Source of the DNA: Paraburkholderia sacchari
Lineage (GTDB): Bacteria > Pseudomonadota > Gammaproteobacteria > Burkholderiales > Burkholderiaceae
Direction of reading: 5' to 3'
Assembly: GCF_000785435.2 (NCBI RefSeq)
Contig: NZ_JTDB02000001.1
Span: 586,499 to 650,498 of the forward strand
Length of the DNA: 64,000 nucleotides
Position numbers and translations under genes: made by a program. Below the pieces are notes generated by a model, which saw nothing but the letters and a program-made list of their open reading frames with translations, was not told the DNA's origin and ran no database searches. Every line of letters begins with the position of its first letter. Position 1 is the first letter of the stretch. Positions 1-9,883 of the stretch are shown piece by piece.

Positions 1-222
1 GCTGGCTGCACCTGCGAAACGGCGCTCGTGGCGACCGGCCTCATGCGCGATGACATCGCCCACACGGTCCTGCGCGACGCGAAGGAATGGAACGCCGATC
101 TAGTCGTGCTGGGCACGCACGGCCGCCGTGGCGTTGCGCGCTGGCTGCTCGGCAGCGTGGCCCAGCGCGCCGTCGAAGTCACGCATTTGCCGCTGTTGCT
201 GGTCGGGCCTTGCGAAGGCTGA
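1..222 (+). CDS. Universal stress protein (UspA family), C-terminal part
   Basis: The reading frame is open from the first base of the window, so the 5' end is missing. The visible 73 residues end with the classic UspA ATP-binding signature, G-T-H-G-R-R-G followed by L-L-G-S-V-A, and then a terminal beta strand (LPLLLVGP). UspA-family proteins are small cytoplasmic nucleotide-binding proteins linked to stress survival. The gene stops well upstream of rpsU and is probably a separate transcription unit. The subfamily cannot be judged without the N-terminus. Confidence 0.85.
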   Translation, partial: AGCTCETALVATGLMRDDIAHTVLRDAKEWNADLVVLGTHGRRGVARWLLGSVAQRAVEVTHLPLLLVGPCEG

Positions 223-451
223 TGCGCCGGGTTTGGCCATGCTCGCCTCCCGAATCCGGTTTGTGGGGCACACTGGGATTTCGCTTCGCGAGAGGCCCGC
301 TTGGTGGGTAACAAACTGGGCAGCAAACGAAGCGGCGAATGCGGGGGGAACAGGCCGCAAGGGTTCGGGTTTTCCTCCGGGACAGCCTCCAATCCCCTGA
401 CATGGAACTGCTATACTTGACTTTCTTTACCTCACGATCCGTTATTGGAAA

Positions 452-664
452 ATGACGACCATCCGCGTAAAAGAAAACGAACCCTTTGAAGTTGCCATGC
501 GCCGCTTCAAGCGCACGATCGAGAAGAATGGTCTCCTGACTGAGCTTCGTGCGCGCGAGTTTTACGAAAAGCCTACGGCTGAACGCAAACGCAAGAAGGC
601 TGCGGCGGTGAAGCGCCACTTCAAGCGTATTCGCAGCCAGATGCTGCCGAAGAAGATGTACTGA
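452..664 (+). CDS. rpsU: 30S ribosomal protein S21
   Basis: This 70-residue, very basic protein starts [20 protein letters not shown] and ends [12 protein letters not shown]. Length and motifs are those of bacterial S21, which binds the 30S platform near the anti-Shine-Dalgarno end of 16S rRNA and assists initiation. It is the first gene of the macromolecular-synthesis block (rpsU, yqeY, dnaG, rpoD), the usual order in Burkholderiales. A possible -10 element (TATACT, 412-417) lies 35 bases upstream; no good -35 was found. A strong terminator at 808-838 separates it from yqeY, so much of its transcription probably ends there. Confidence 0.97.
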   Translation: MTTIRVKENEPFEVAMRRFKRTIEKNGLLTELRAREFYEKPTAERKRKKAAAVKRHFKRIRSQMLPKKMY

Positions 665-807
665 TTCCGGCGTGCCATGGAGCAAACCCGTGGCGCGCGA
701 ACAGCCGGCACTGCCGCCGGCCAGTCCTGGGGCAACCCGGGCCGGACCGGCAACAAGGCCTGCGCTGTCTATTTGGTGTGGCCGCAGCCGTATCGAACCC
801 GCACCGA

Positions 808-838
808 CCCGCCTGGGAACGTTTCCAGGCGGGTTTTT
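808..838 (+). terminator. Rho-independent terminator after rpsU
   Basis: A perfect 9-bp GC-rich stem (CCCGCCTGG, 808-816, with CCAGGCGGG, 825-833) encloses an 8-base loop and is followed by five T residues. It sits between rpsU and yqeY and probably uncouples the abundant ribosomal-protein message from dnaG-rpoD. Confidence 0.9.
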
Positions 839-950
839 GCATTCTTGTGATGTTTCGGTGCGAGGGTTTGGCGTATAGATGGGCGCGGCGGCCGCCCTGC
901 CCGGGGGTTCTCCCGGGGATTGTGCAACCCCAACGCATTTCAGGTGAGTA

Positions 951-1397
951 ATGAGCCTCAAAGACCGGATCAACGACGACATGAAGGCCGCGATGCGCGC
1001 GCGCGAAAGCGAGCGCCTCGCCACGATTCGTCTGCTGCTCGCCGCCATCAAGCAACGTGAAGTCGACGAGCGCGTAACGCTCGACGACGCTGGCATCACG
1101 GCGGTCGTCGACAAGATGATCAAGCAGCGCAAGGACTCGATCAGCCAGTTCGACGCGGCGGGCCGCGCGGACCTCGTCGAGAAGGAAAACGCCGAGCTGC
1201 AAATCCTCTCCGCCTATATGCCCGAGCAGTTGTCGGAGGCGGAAATCGCCGCCGAAGTGCAGGCGGCGGTCGCACAGGTGGGCGCGAGCGGTCCGCAGGA
1301 CATGGGCAAGGTGATGGGCGTGCTCAAGCCCAAGCTGGCGGGCCGCGCCGACATGACGGCGGTGTCAGCGCTCGTCAAGGCCGCGCTCGCGAAGTGA
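951..1397 (+). CDS. yqeY: GatB/YqeY domain protein
   Basis: A 148-residue protein of the GatB/YqeY family. It begins MSLKDRINDDMKAAMRAR, contains TIRLLLAAIKQREVDER, and ends with the conserved block QDMGKVMGVLKPKLAGRAD. The same domain forms the C-terminus of the amidotransferase subunit GatB, where it binds tRNA; the free-standing protein has no settled role. It commonly lies between rpsU and dnaG in betaproteobacteria, as here. Length is normal for the family, and the start follows a GGTGAGTA ribosome-binding sequence. Confidence 0.95.
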   Translation: MSLKDRINDDMKAAMRARESERLATIRLLLAAIKQREVDERVTLDDAGITAVVDKMIKQRKDSISQFDAAGRADLVEKENAELQILSAYMPEQLSEAEIAAEVQAAVAQVGASGPQDMGKVMGVLKPKLAGRADMTAVSALVKAALAK

Positions 1398-1506
1398 GGG
1401 CCGCGCCTCGCGCGGCGCCAGCTGTTGCCGCCCGTCGTTGCGAGGTTTGCCGCGGGCCGCGCGAATGCGCGCGCCCAGCCCCTGTTACCCGAGCGACCGA
1501 GCCCTG

Positions 1507-3408
1507 ATGATTCCGCATTCGTTCCTGCAGGATCTGCTCAACCGCGTCGATATCGTCGACGTGGTGGGACGCTACGTGCAGCTCAAGAAGGGCGGCGCGA
1601 ATTTCATGGGCCTCTGCCCGTTTCACAACGAAAAGAGCCCTTCCTTTACCGTTAGTCCAACGAAGCAGTTCTATCACTGCTTCGGGTGCGGCGCGCATGG
1701 CACCGCCATCGGCTTCCTGATGGAGCACGCGGGCCTCACGTTCCCCGAGGCCGTCAACGAGCTCGCGCAGTCGGTCGGCCTCAGCGTACCCCAGGAACCG
1801 TCGCCGATGCGTGGCGGCGCTTATGGCGGCGGTGGCAGCAGTGGCGGTGGCGCGGGCAGCGGCAGCTACGCGCCAGGTGTCTCGAAGGCCGTCTCCAATG
1901 CGCTATCGGACCTCATGCAGACGGCTTGCGACTACTACCGCAAGCAGCTGCGCAGCGCGCCGAATGCCATCCAGTACCTAAAAAAGCGCGGCCTCACGGG
2001 CGAGGTGGCGGCCCGTTTCGGCCTCGGTTACGCGCCCGATGGATGGCAGAACCTCGAATCCGCGTTTACCGACTATCGGGACGACGCGCTGGTCGAAGCC
2101 GGCCTTGTTATCGTCAGTGAAAAGCAGGATGCGCAGGGCCAGGCGCGCCGCTACGACCGCTTCCGCGACCGCGTGATGTTCCCCATTCGCAACGTGAAGG
2201 GGCAGGTGATCGGCTTTGGCGGGCGCGTGCTCGACGGCGGCGAGCCCAAGTATTTGAATTCCCCGGAAACGCCGCTATTTAATAAGGGTAGCGAACTGTA
2301 CGGGCTGTTCGAGGCGCGTCTGGCGATCCGCGAACAGCACTACGTGCTGGTGGTCGAAGGGTATATGGACGTGGTCGCGCTCGCGCAACTCGGATTCCAG
2401 AACGCGGTGGCGACGCTGGGCACCGCGTGTACGCCCATCCACGTGCAGAAGCTGATGCGTCAGACCGATACGGTGATCTTCAGCTTCGACGGCGACGCGG
2501 CGGGCCGCCGCGCGGCGCGGCGTGCGCTAGACGCGTGCCTGCCCCATGCGGCGGATAACCGCACGATCCGCTTCCTGTTCCTGCCCTCGGAGCACGACCC
2601 TGACAGCTACGTGCGCGAGTACGGCGCCGAGGCGTTCAAGGAGCAGGTCGACCGTGCCATGCCGCTCTCGCAGTTCATGCTGAACGAAGTGCTGGTGGGC
2701 AAGGAACTCGATCAGCCCGAAGGGCGCGCCCGTGCGCTGTTCGATGCGAAGCCGCTGTTGCAGGCGCTGCCGGCGAACGCGCTGCGCGCGCAGATCATGC
2801 ACATGTTCGCCGACCGCCTCGACGTGCCGTTCGAGGAGGTCGCGGCGCTCTGTGAGGTCGACGCCCGCATTGCCCAGGCCGCGCGCCAGGCGCCCGCGCG
2901 CAAGGACCGGCACCTCGTTACCGGGATCGAACGCAAGGCGCTGCGCAATCTGGTGATGCATCCGCGCATCGTGGCGCAGCTCGACGAGGAGGCCGAACAG
3001 GCGCTCATCGAGCTCACGCGGCACGGCGAACTGTTCGAGGAAGTGACCACGCATGCGCGTGCGCTGGGCGACGCAGCCGAGTTTCAGCTGCTTTCGGACC
3101 TGTTGCGAAACGGTGCGAACGCCCCCACCTTCGAGGAGATTTTTCGCGAAATTCTGGACTATGATGAAAACGTCCGGGATTTGCTGATGAAAAATCCAGA
3201 AGATGGCGCCGTGCTGGAGGAGCGCCGCGAGCAGGAGCGGCTCGTGGGCGAGGAGATGGCGGCGGCAATCCTGAAAATGCGCTTCGACGCCTGCAGCGAG
3301 CGGCTGGACGTGCTTTCGCGGCAGTCGCGCCATACGCCCGAGGAGCTAGCCGAATATGTGAAACTGAATCAGACGCGGGCTGACATGAAGCGTCAGCTCG
3401 GGCTGTAG
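1507..3408 (+). CDS. dnaG: DNA primase
   Basis: DnaG makes the RNA primers for DNA replication at the fork together with DnaB. From the ATG at 1507 the protein has 633 residues. The N-terminal CHC2 zinc module is visible (C37, H40, C58, C61), followed by the RNA polymerase domain with its TOPRIM motifs (VVEGYMDVV, then [15 protein letters not shown]) and a helical C-terminal DnaB-interaction region. An in-frame ATG 69 bases upstream would add Arg/Pro-rich residues unlike any primase, so the later ATG is chosen. Residues about 98-118 form a Gly/Ser-rich linker between zinc and polymerase domains. It lies between yqeY and rpoD. Confidence 0.97.
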   Translation: MIPHSFLQDLLNRVDIVDVVGRYVQLKKGGANFMGLCPFHNEKSPSFTVSPTKQFYHCFGCGAHGTAIGFLMEHAGLTFPEAVNELAQSVGLSVPQEPSPMRGGAYGGGGSSGGGAGSGSYAPGVSKAVSNALSDLMQTACDYYRKQLRSAPNAIQYLKKRGLTGEVAARFGLGYAPDGWQNLESAFTDYRDDALVEAGLVIVSEKQDAQGQARRYDRFRDRVMFPIRNVKGQVIGFGGRVLDGGEPKYLNSPETPLFNKGSELYGLFEARLAIREQHYVLVVEGYMDVVALAQLGFQNAVATLGTACTPIHVQKLMRQTDTVIFSFDGDAAGRRAARRALDACLPHAADNRTIRFLFLPSEHDPDSYVREYGAEAFKEQVDRAMPLSQFMLNEVLVGKELDQPEGRARALFDAKPLLQALPANALRAQIMHMFADRLDVPFEEVAALCEVDARIAQAARQAPARKDRHLVTGIERKALRNLVMHPRIVAQLDEEAEQALIELTRHGELFEEVTTHARALGDAAEFQLLSDLLRNGANAPTFEEIFREILDYDENVRDLLMKNPEDGAVLEERREQERLVGEEMAAAILKMRFDACSERLDVLSRQSRHTPEELAEYVKLNQTRADMKRQLGL

Positions 3409-3521
3409 GGGAGGAACGCGCGCAGGCGATTATTACCCTGCGTGCTACAATAAAAGGTTTTCAGCGGTTTGTTTTTGTTGTTTGTTTTTGTTTTTTCCGG
3501 ACGGTTTCCAGCAAGGGCGGA

Positions 3522-5936
3522 ATGGCAATGGCAAAGACTACAGGCGGAAAAAAGGCGACAGGCAAGGGTTCGACGGAATCGACCAGCAAGGTCACGAAGG
3601 CCCAGGATGCACCATCCGCCAGTTCGCGCCGCAAGGCGGCGAGCGCCAGTCATGAAGTTCCCGCAGTCCGGAAGAAAGCAATGGCTGCTTCGGCCGCGCG
3701 AGCGGCGCCCACACGTGCGGCGAAAGCCTCTACGCATCCGGCAACGAAGCGGTCCGGTGGTCCGAGTAGTGCAAGGCAAGTGCCTGCCGTTGCGGACGAT
3801 GCGGCAGAGCGCGAGGCTCCAGTATCCACGGTTCAAGAGGCTGATGTCCAACAGCCGCGAGTCGAGACTACAGCCGGTACGGCGAACTCCATGACGAAAA
3901 AGCTGAATGAAGTGTCCGTCGATGACGACGCAAACCAGAGCGAGGAAAGCACGCCCACCGCGGGCAAGGGTGAGAAAACCACCCGTGCGCGCGACCGGCG
4001 AGCGAAGGAAAAGGCGCTGCTGAAAGACGCATTCGCGTCATCGCAGCCCGGCACCGTCGAGGAACTCGAAGAGCGCCGCAACAAGCTGCGCGCGCTCATC
4101 AAGCTTGGCAAGGAGCGCGGCTACCTCACCTACGCCGAGATCAACGATCACCTTCCGGACAACTTCACCGAGACCGAGGCGATCGAAGGCATCATCAGCA
4201 CGTTCAACGACATGGGCGTGGCCGTCTACGAGCAGGCCCCCGATGCCGAAACGCTGCTGCTGAACGACAACGCGCCCAACGCTTCTTCGGACGACGAAGT
4301 AGAAGAAGAAGCCGAAGTCGCGCTCTCCACTGTCGACTCCGAATTCGGCCGCACGACCGACCCGGTGCGCATGTACATGCGCGAAATGGGCACGGTCGAG
4401 CTGCTTACGCGCGAAGGCGAAATCGAAATCGCCAAGCGTATCGAAGACGGCCTCATGCACATGGTCATGGCAATTTCCGCTTGCCCGACCACGATCGCCG
4501 ACATCCTCTCCATGGCCGAACGCGTCGCGAACGACGAGAGTCGCGTGGACGAACTCGTCGACGGACTGATCGATCCGAACGCCGAGGACACCGACGGCTT
4601 CAATGCGAAGGAAGCCGAAGAGATCGAGAACGAGGTGGAAGAGGAAGAAGAGGACGAGGAAGAAGAGGAAGAAGAAGAGGACGACGGCACGGCCCAGGCC
4701 ACGGCCAACGCGGCGCAGCTCGAGGCGCTCAAGCGGGCTTCGCTCGAGAAGTTCTCGCTCATCAGCGAGTGGTTCGACAAGATGCGCAGGGCGTTCGAGA
4801 AGGAGGGCTACAAGTCGAAGTCCTACCTCAAGGCGCAGGAAACGATCCAGAACGAGCTGATGTCGATCCGCTTCACCGCGCGCACCGTCGAGCGGCTGTG
4901 CGACACGTTGCGCGCGCAAGTGGATGAAGTGCGCCAGGTCGAACGCCAGATCCTGCACACGGTCGTGGACAAGTGCGGCATGCCGCGCTCGGAGTTCATC
5001 GCGCGCTTCCCGGGCAACGAAACCGACCTCGAATGGGCCGACAGGATTGTTGCCGAGAATCACTCGTACAGCGCGATCCTCTCGCGTAACATTCCGGCGA
5101 TTCGCGAGCAGCAACAGCGCCTGCTGGACCTCCAGGCGCGCGTGGTGCTGCCGCTGAAGGACCTGAAGGAAACCAATCGCCAGATGGCGGCGGGCGAGCT
5201 GAAGGCGCGCCAGGCCAAGCGCGAGATGACCGAGGCGAACCTGCGTCTCGTGATCTCGATTGCGAAGAAGTACACGAATCGCGGCTTGCAGTTCCTCGAC
5301 CTCATTCAGGAGGGCAACATCGGCCTGATGAAGGCGGTGGACAAGTTCGAATATCGGCGCGGCTACAAGTTCTCGACCTACGCCACATGGTGGATCCGCC
5401 AGGCCATCACGCGCTCGATTGCGGACCAGGCGCGCACGATCCGCATTCCGGTTCACATGATCGAGACGATCAACAAGATGAACCGCATTTCGCGGCAAAT
5501 CCTGCAGGAAACCGGCCTTGAGCCGGATCCGGCAACGCTTGCCGAGAAGATGGAAATGCCGGAGGACAAGATCCGCAAGATCATGAAGATCGCGAAGGAG
5601 CCGATCTCCATGGAAACGCCGATCGGCGACGACGACGATTCGCATCTGGGCGACTTCATCGAGGACAACAACACGGTTGCGCCCGCGGACGCCGCGTTGC
5701 ACGCCTCGATGCGCGACGTGGTGAAGGACGTGCTCGACTCGCTCACGCCGCGCGAGGCGAAGGTGCTGCGCATGCGCTTTGGCATCGAGATGAGTACGGA
5801 CCACACGCTCGAAGAGGTCGGCAAGCAGTTCGACGTCACGCGTGAGCGGATTCGCCAGATTGAAGCGAAGGCGCTGCGCAAGCTGCGTCACCCGAGCCGC
5901 TCGGACAAGCTCAAGTCGTTCCTCGAAGGGAACTGA
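3522..5936 (+). CDS. rpoD: RNA polymerase housekeeping sigma factor (sigma-70)
   Basis: RpoD directs core RNA polymerase to housekeeping promoters. The protein has 804 residues, long for the family because of a Lys/Ala/Ser-rich N-terminal tail (about 1-165) and an acidic stretch at about 365-388. Region 1.1 follows the tail. Region 2 begins near residue 568 ([18 protein letters not shown], then [10 protein letters not shown]) and region 4.2 carries [18 protein letters not shown] near the end. The 113-base gap from dnaG is T-rich and holds a possible -10 (TACAAT, 3446-3451), so rpoD may have its own promoter as well as dnaG read-through. A second ATG six bases downstream is equally possible as start. 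Confidence 0.97.
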   Translation: MAMAKTTGGKKATGKGSTESTSKVTKAQDAPSASSRRKAASASHEVPAVRKKAMAASAARAAPTRAAKASTHPATKRSGGPSSARQVPAVADDAAEREAPVSTVQEADVQQPRVETTAGTANSMTKKLNEVSVDDDANQSEESTPTAGKGEKTTRARDRRAKEKALLKDAFASSQPGTVEELEERRNKLRALIKLGKERGYLTYAEINDHLPDNFTETEAIEGIISTFNDMGVAVYEQAPDAETLLLNDNAPNASSDDEVEEEAEVALSTVDSEFGRTTDPVRMYMREMGTVELLTREGEIEIAKRIEDGLMHMVMAISACPTTIADILSMAERVANDESRVDELVDGLIDPNAEDTDGFNAKEAEEIENEVEEEEEDEEEEEEEEDDGTAQATANAAQLEALKRASLEKFSLISEWFDKMRRAFEKEGYKSKSYLKAQETIQNELMSIRFTARTVERLCDTLRAQVDEVRQVERQILHTVVDKCGMPRSEFIARFPGNETDLEWADRIVAENHSYSAILSRNIPAIREQQQRLLDLQARVVLPLKDLKETNRQMAAGELKARQAKREMTEANLRLVISIAKKYTNRGLQFLDLIQEGNIGLMKAVDKFEYRRGYKFSTYATWWIRQAITRSIADQARTIRIPVHMIETINKMNRISRQILQETGLEPDPATLAEKMEMPEDKIRKIMKIAKEPISMETPIGDDDDSHLGDFIEDNNTVAPADAALHASMRDVVKDVLDSLTPREAKVLRMRFGIEMSTDHTLEEVGKQFDVTRERIRQIEAKALRKLRHPSRSDKLKSFLEGN

Positions 5937-6047
5937 TGTTTGTTTGAGATGCTGCCGAGGCGCATGTAATTTGCCTGTTTTGGGCTGATTTGCATGCGCC
6001 GGATGGTCAGGCCGGAGCGGTTCGTGTAGTATGTCGGCCTGCCGTCG

Positions 6048-6081
6048 AAAAGCCCGGCCTCTGTGTAGACCGGGCTTTTTT
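6048..6081 (+). terminator. Rho-independent terminator after rpoD
   Basis: AAAAGCCCGG (6048-6057) pairs perfectly with CCGGGCTTTT (6070-6079) around a 12-base loop and runs into a T tract. It closes the rpoD transcript just before the tRNA gene. Confidence 0.9.
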
Positions 6082-6108
6082 GTTGACTTCCCCTCGCTGT
6101 AGCTTCGT

Positions 6109-6196
6109 GGGCCGGACGCCGTGTTGGTTGCAGGCAGCGGACTCATAATCCGCCGGAGAAATCCCGTCGTCGGTTCGAACCCGACCCGGCCCACCA
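6109..6196 (+). tRNA. tRNA with CAU anticodon and long variable arm
   Basis: The cloverleaf can be drawn by hand. The acceptor stem GGGCCGG (6109-6115) pairs with CCGGCCC (6186-6192), then A73 and an encoded CCA (6194-6196). The D stem is GCC/GGC. The anticodon stem is GCGGA/TCCGC with loop CTCATAA, anticodon CAT at 6144-6146. The T arm is GTCGG-TTCGAAC-CCGAC. Between anticodon and T stems are 15 bases (6154-6168) able to form GGA-GAAA-TCC, so this is a class II (long variable arm) tRNA, unusual for a CAU anticodon; position 8 is A rather than U. Annotation pipelines would probably call it tRNA-Met; the true charging identity is unclear. Its 3' end is the island attachment site. Confidence 0.85.
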
Positions 6197-6198
6197 TT
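6181..6198 (+). repeat. Left attachment repeat (attL), tRNA 3' end
   Basis: CCGACCCGGCCCACCATT, covering the 3' side of the T stem, the acceptor strand and CCA of the tRNA plus TT. It is identical to 46584-46601. Confidence 0.75.
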
Positions 6199-6454
6199 CC
6201 ATTGCGTTCCAGGGTGTTCCTGGACGTTCCGTTTTTCTCACCCTCCAGTCCACATGGGATAGGGGCGCCGGTGTTCCCGGACGTCCTTGGGTAGCCGCTT
6301 CATTCCGTTGACTGCCACCTATTCGTGGGGGTAGTTTTGGGGGTAGGTCGCAGGATATGAAGCCAGTTACCCCAGTGTCCCCGCCGAGACTTCAATCCGC
6401 AAAGCCAGGTCAGGGCCGAAGTCTGTCGCGCGGCGGTCACACGGTGCGCAGAAA
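6199..6454. other. Island left border, no gene recognised
   Basis: No convincing coding frame is present. A G-rich stretch at about 6327-6347 contains two copies of GGGGGTAG, one written with GTTTT between them. A similar G-rich motif occurs just inside the right border near 46506-46522. Such motifs often lie between an att site and an integrase gene in proteobacterial islands, so this may be the leftover upstream region of a lost integrase. Confidence 0.4.
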
Positions 6455-6760
6455 TTGAGAAGTAATCCGAAGTTTGTGTGCGGCCAATCTGCTCCTGACT
6501 CCATCGGGGTCCCATCTACGCAGCACCCTACAAGGGCCGCCACGCTTGCTGCCACGAAAGCAAAGGAACTTGAACTGGTGGAAAGTGATCCGGAGGCCGG
6601 ACGCATAGTTGTTTCCCGCGATATTTCCTTGTGGAGCTGGGGCGAACGCGTCGCGATATGGCTGCGGCAGCTGAACGAGTCGAACACGGACGTGGAGATT
6701 GTGAGCAAGCCAACCTATTTACGCTTGCTGTCACCGTCAGCCGTGGATACGTGGAGATAG
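6455..6760 (+). pseudogene. Small hypothetical ORF or gene fragment
   Basis: A 101-codon frame. Its second half (RIVVSRDISLWSWGERVAI, then TDVEIVSKPTYL) reads like a genuine beta-rich domain seen in short proteins with an S-x-SWGE motif, while the first half looks random. No ribosome-binding site was seen, and the 3' end overlaps the convergent RpiR gene by 46 bases. It is most likely a truncated leftover from a neighbouring element. Function unknown. Confidence 0.35.
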
Positions 6761-7620
6761 GACAGGACGCTTTCGGTCAACTCTGCGGCGAGACCGACTG
6801 CCTCCTTATTGCGCGCAATGACGGCCGCAACCAGTCCTTCGATGATTGTTAACGCAGCCACGTTGGAACTGGTCAATACCGGGTGCTCGACTGGCGCATA
6901 CAGAACCTCATTTGCAATCTGAGCCAGCGGGGAAGCCGGAGAGTCGGTAATTGCCACCACCTTCGCGCCACGGTCCCTCGCGAAACGTGCGAGTCGTACG
7001 GTATCAAGCGAATACCGCGGTAGCGAAATCGCCAGCAGCACGTCGCTCGCACCGATCATCGCCAGACGGTAGGCCGCGTGTTCATTACCTCCCTCCATGC
7101 AGATGGCGATGGCGTCCGCACAAAACGGAACGAGATTGGCCGCAGCCATGCCGGCAAGGTATGAGCTGTTGCCAAAGCCCAGAACATAGATGCGCCGAGC
7201 CTCGACCAGCGTAGCGACGATGCTTTCGAATACCTGCTCCGGATTCGGATTCTCGACGGCAGCCAGGTTGGCCTGCGTCGTCCTGAGCTGCTCTTGCAGC
7301 CCGAACACGCCGGATGGGCGTTGGGCCAGTTCAACACGCAGCTTGTCGACCGGCGACACGACTTCCTGCAACGTGCCCACCAGTGCGGCTTTCAGTCCGG
7401 AATAGCCACCAAGCTCGAGCGCGCGCGCGAGCCGGTTGACTGCGGCGGGAGAGGTTTGGGTCGCGGCAGCCAGTTCTTCAATGGTCAGCGTGGCTGCCTT
7501 GAGGGGATGTCGCAACAAGTAATCCGCCACCCTACCGAGCGCTGGCGGCAAGCGCGGACGAACCACGGCGATATGGCGCATCACGGGAGACTCATAGAGA
7601 GCCGTGGAATTGCTCGACAT
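6715..7620 (-). CDS. MurR/RpiR family transcriptional regulator
   Basis: This 301-residue regulator has an N-terminal HTH_6 domain (about 1-75; LTIEELAAATQTSPAAVNRL) and a C-terminal SIS sugar-isomerase-type ligand domain (about 125-260; IYVLGFGNSSYLAG and LLAISLPRYSLDT). RpiR proteins usually sense phosphosugars, but members also control amino-acid and related catabolic operons. It is divergent from the binding-protein gene at 7818, with 197 bases between them, so it is the natural candidate regulator of the downstream transport and hydrolase genes. The ATG at 7620 is preferred; an upstream in-frame ATG would add 28 residues unlike the family. Confidence 0.88.
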   Translation of the reverse strand: MSSNSTALYESPVMRHIAVVRPRLPPALGRVADYLLRHPLKAATLTIEELAAATQTSPAAVNRLARALELGGYSGLKAALVGTLQEVVSPVDKLRVELAQRPSGVFGLQEQLRTTQANLAAVENPNPEQVFESIVATLVEARRIYVLGFGNSSYLAGMAAANLVPFCADAIAICMEGGNEHAAYRLAMIGASDVLLAISLPRYSLDTVRLARFARDRGAKVVAITDSPASPLAQIANEVLYAPVEHPVLTSSNVAALTIIEGLVAAVIARNKEAVGLAAELTESVLSYLHVSTADGDSKRK

Positions 7621-7817
7621 GGAGTGTCTCGTGCGAATGGGAATGGCCAACTTGTAACCTGGCCGGCTCTCTCCTGACAAGTTCCGGCACGCAGGATGAC
7701 ACAAAATGCATCACAAAGGCAACACGGTAAAAATTCTTATGTCAGATCCGCCAACAACCGGTAAGAATGCGTGGCCAGCCCCAGCCGTGCATGACACCAA
7801 TACACAGGAGATTGTCG

Positions 7818-8603
7818 ATGAAGAAGGTCCTTATCCCGTTGTCTATCGCCTTGCTGAGCGCTTCGATGGGCGCTGCCGCCAAGGACTGGGCGGAAGTCCG
7901 CTTTGGCGTGGATCCAACCTACGCTCCGTTCGAGTACAAGGCGCCGGACGGGAAAGTTGTCGGCTTCGACGTCGATCTTGGCAATGAAATCTGCAGGCGC
8001 ATCCAGGCCAAGTGCGTGTGGGTGGAAAGCGATTTTGACGGCATGATTCCGGCGCTCAAGGCCCGCAAGTTCGACGGCGTGCTGTCGTCGATGTCGAAGA
8101 CCGAGAAGCGCATGAAGGAAATCGACTTCTCGACCAAGCTCTTCCACGACCCGACCAATCTGGTCGCCAAGACCGGTAGCGGGCTCCTTCCGACCGCCGA
8201 ATCACTCAAGGGCAAGAACGTGGGCGTAGAGCAGGGCACGACGCAAGAGACGTTTGGCAAGACGTACTGGGAACCCAAGGGCGTCAATATCGTGTCGTAC
8301 AAGAACCAGGACCTGGTCGAACAGGACCTGCTTGCGGGCCGTCTCGACGCCTCGCTGCAGGACACCGTGATGGCGAAGAACGGCTTCCTGAAAAAGCCGG
8401 CCGCGAAAGACTTCAGCCTTGCTGGCCCGGCAATCGAGGATGAGAAGACGCTCGGTCACGGCACTGCGGTCGGTCTGCGCAAGGAAGACACCGACCTGAA
8501 GGCCAGGATCGATGGCGCTATCGCCGGCATGCTCAAGGATGGCACGTACAAGAAGATCGAAGAAAAATACTTCGACTTCGACGTTTACGGCGCCAAGGAA
8601 TAA
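7818..8603 (+). CDS. Periplasmic amino-acid ABC transporter substrate-binding protein
   Basis: A 261-residue solute-binding protein of the ArgT/HisJ cluster. A signal peptide (MKKVLIPLSIALLSASMGAAA) leads into VRFGVDPTYAPFEYKAPDGKVVGFDVDL, the typical opening of lysine/arginine/ornithine or polar amino-acid binders. The start at 7818 has an AGGAG eight bases upstream; the longer frame adds non-family residues. It lies divergent from the RpiR gene and 5' of the deacylase, but no permease gene follows directly. It may share the ABC transporter at 11218-14395. The ligand cannot be read from sequence alone. Confidence 0.9.
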   Translation: MKKVLIPLSIALLSASMGAAAKDWAEVRFGVDPTYAPFEYKAPDGKVVGFDVDLGNEICRRIQAKCVWVESDFDGMIPALKARKFDGVLSSMSKTEKRMKEIDFSTKLFHDPTNLVAKTGSGLLPTAESLKGKNVGVEQGTTQETFGKTYWEPKGVNIVSYKNQDLVEQDLLAGRLDASLQDTVMAKNGFLKKPAAKDFSLAGPAIEDEKTLGHGTAVGLRKEDTDLKARIDGAIAGMLKDGTYKKIEEKYFDFDVYGAKE

Positions 8604-8665
8604 GCCGCCATACGCTGGGGCTGATCCGGTTTCAGAGCCCACGCGTGTCCGATGAGGCACATCAT

Positions 8666-9808
8666 GTGAGCACCACCATGCAACGACGCGATTACCCCCT
8701 TCTCTCACCCAGCCTGGGTGCGACCCACCAGCTGACAAGTTTCCATTTCGGTCACGCTGAAACTGGCGAAAAAGTGTATATCCAGGCCTCACTGCATGCC
8801 GACGAACTTCCCGGCATGCTGGTGACGTGGCATCTGAAAAGCGCACTCAAAACGTTGGAAGCCGCGGGCCACGTGCGCGGTGAAATCGTGCTCGTGCCGC
8901 AAGCTAACCCAATCGGGCATGACCAGACGTTGCTCGGCCAACAGCTCGGCCGGTTCGAACTTGCATCGGGAGAAAATTTCAACAGGTCGTATCCCGAACT
9001 GGCAACGAAGATTTATCCGCGAATCAAGTCGCAGTTGAGCAGCGACCGCCAGAACAATACGCGCTTGATCCGTGTCGCGCTTCGGGAGGCGGTTCATGAG
9101 ATGACAGTTCGAACCGAATTGTCGAGCCTGCGTCAACAGTTGATGTGCCTCGCTATCGACGCCGATGTCGTGCTCGATCTGCATTGCGATTTCAACGCTG
9201 TGCTGCATGTTTACACCGGCACGCCGTTGTGGAAGTCCTGCGAGCCGCTAGCGCGCTATCTGCGATCGTCCGCGCAGTTGCTGTGCGCCCAGGCAGGCGG
9301 CGACCCGTTCGACGAGGCGTGCTGCCGCCCGTGGTGGGAACTGCAAGCGCTGGCCGACGCCGATGGGCTCAAAGCCGCGATCGAACCGGGCTGCCTCGCC
9401 GTCACTGTCGAGCTGCGCGGACAAGCCGACGTCAACCACGCAGTAGCGCGCCAGGACGCTGAAGCAATTCTCGATTTCCTGCGTCACCGCGGCGTCGTTG
9501 CTGACTGCGGAGCACCGCCTCAACCAGAACTGAATTATCCCGCAACGCCGCTGAGCGGGTCCGAAAACCTGTACACACCTCACGCGGGCGTCGTCGTGTT
9601 TCTGGTAGAACCTGGTACGGTCGTTGAGGCTGGCCAGCCTGTGGTCGAAGTGATCGACCCGATAAGCGATTGCGTGACGGTTTTGTCATCGCAGTACGGA
9701 GGCATGCTATACGCGGTGGAAAACCGCCACTATGCCACGAGCGGAAAATGGCTTGCCAAGATAGCTACGCAAACGGCACTCAAGACCGGCCTGTTGTTGT
9801 CAGCCTAG
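8666..9808 (+). CDS. Succinylglutamate desuccinylase/aspartoacylase-like deacylase
   Basis: A 380-residue zinc carboxypeptidase-fold protein of the AstE/AspA family (M14-related). Metal-ligand motifs are visible: H44 and E47 in ASLHADELPG, the substrate block NFNRSYP, and the later VLDLHCDF histidine. The C-terminal part contains a small beta domain (GVVVFLVEPGTVVEAGQPVVEV) also found in longer family members. Such enzymes hydrolyse N-acyl amino acids or amide-linked groups. Its place between two amino-acid binding proteins and an asparaginase suggests cleavage of an imported acyl-amino acid (inference). GTG 8666 is chosen because GAGG lies eight bases upstream; ATG 8678 and GTG 8645 are alternatives. 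Confidence 0.8.
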   Translation: MSTTMQRRDYPLLSPSLGATHQLTSFHFGHAETGEKVYIQASLHADELPGMLVTWHLKSALKTLEAAGHVRGEIVLVPQANPIGHDQTLLGQQLGRFELASGENFNRSYPELATKIYPRIKSQLSSDRQNNTRLIRVALREAVHEMTVRTELSSLRQQLMCLAIDADVVLDLHCDFNAVLHVYTGTPLWKSCEPLARYLRSSAQLLCAQAGGDPFDEACCRPWWELQALADADGLKAAIEPGCLAVTVELRGQADVNHAVARQDAEAILDFLRHRGVVADCGAPPQPELNYPATPLSGSENLYTPHAGVVVFLVEPGTVVEAGQPVVEVIDPISDCVTVLSSQYGGMLYAVENRHYATSGKWLAKIATQTALKTGLLLSA

Positions 9809-9883
9809 AGCGGATGCATCGTCGTCGACGTGAGAACGCTGCGAAAGGACTTCCATGTTCCGAGCGGAAATTCATGTCGGCTG

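Noticed and set aside
1438..1506. Earlier start for DnaG at 1438
   Set aside because: The 23 extra residues are Arg/Pro-rich and unlike primase N-termini, while [16 protein letters not shown] from 1507 matches the family.
1801..1875. Glycine-rich stretch in dnaG as a possible insertion
   Set aside because: It falls in the flexible linker between the zinc and polymerase domains, keeps the frame, and looks like ordinary lineage-specific low complexity.
4600..4690. Acidic GAA/GAG repeat in rpoD as a tandem repeat
   Set aside because: It encodes the acidic linker typical of the non-conserved region of sigma-70 and is irregular at the DNA level.
4038..6197. 719-codon minus-strand ORF opposite rpoD
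   Set aside because: It is the antisense shadow of rpoD, a typical long frame in GC-rich DNA. Its low-complexity Arg/Leu/Phe composition has no motif, and it runs over the terminator and tRNA.
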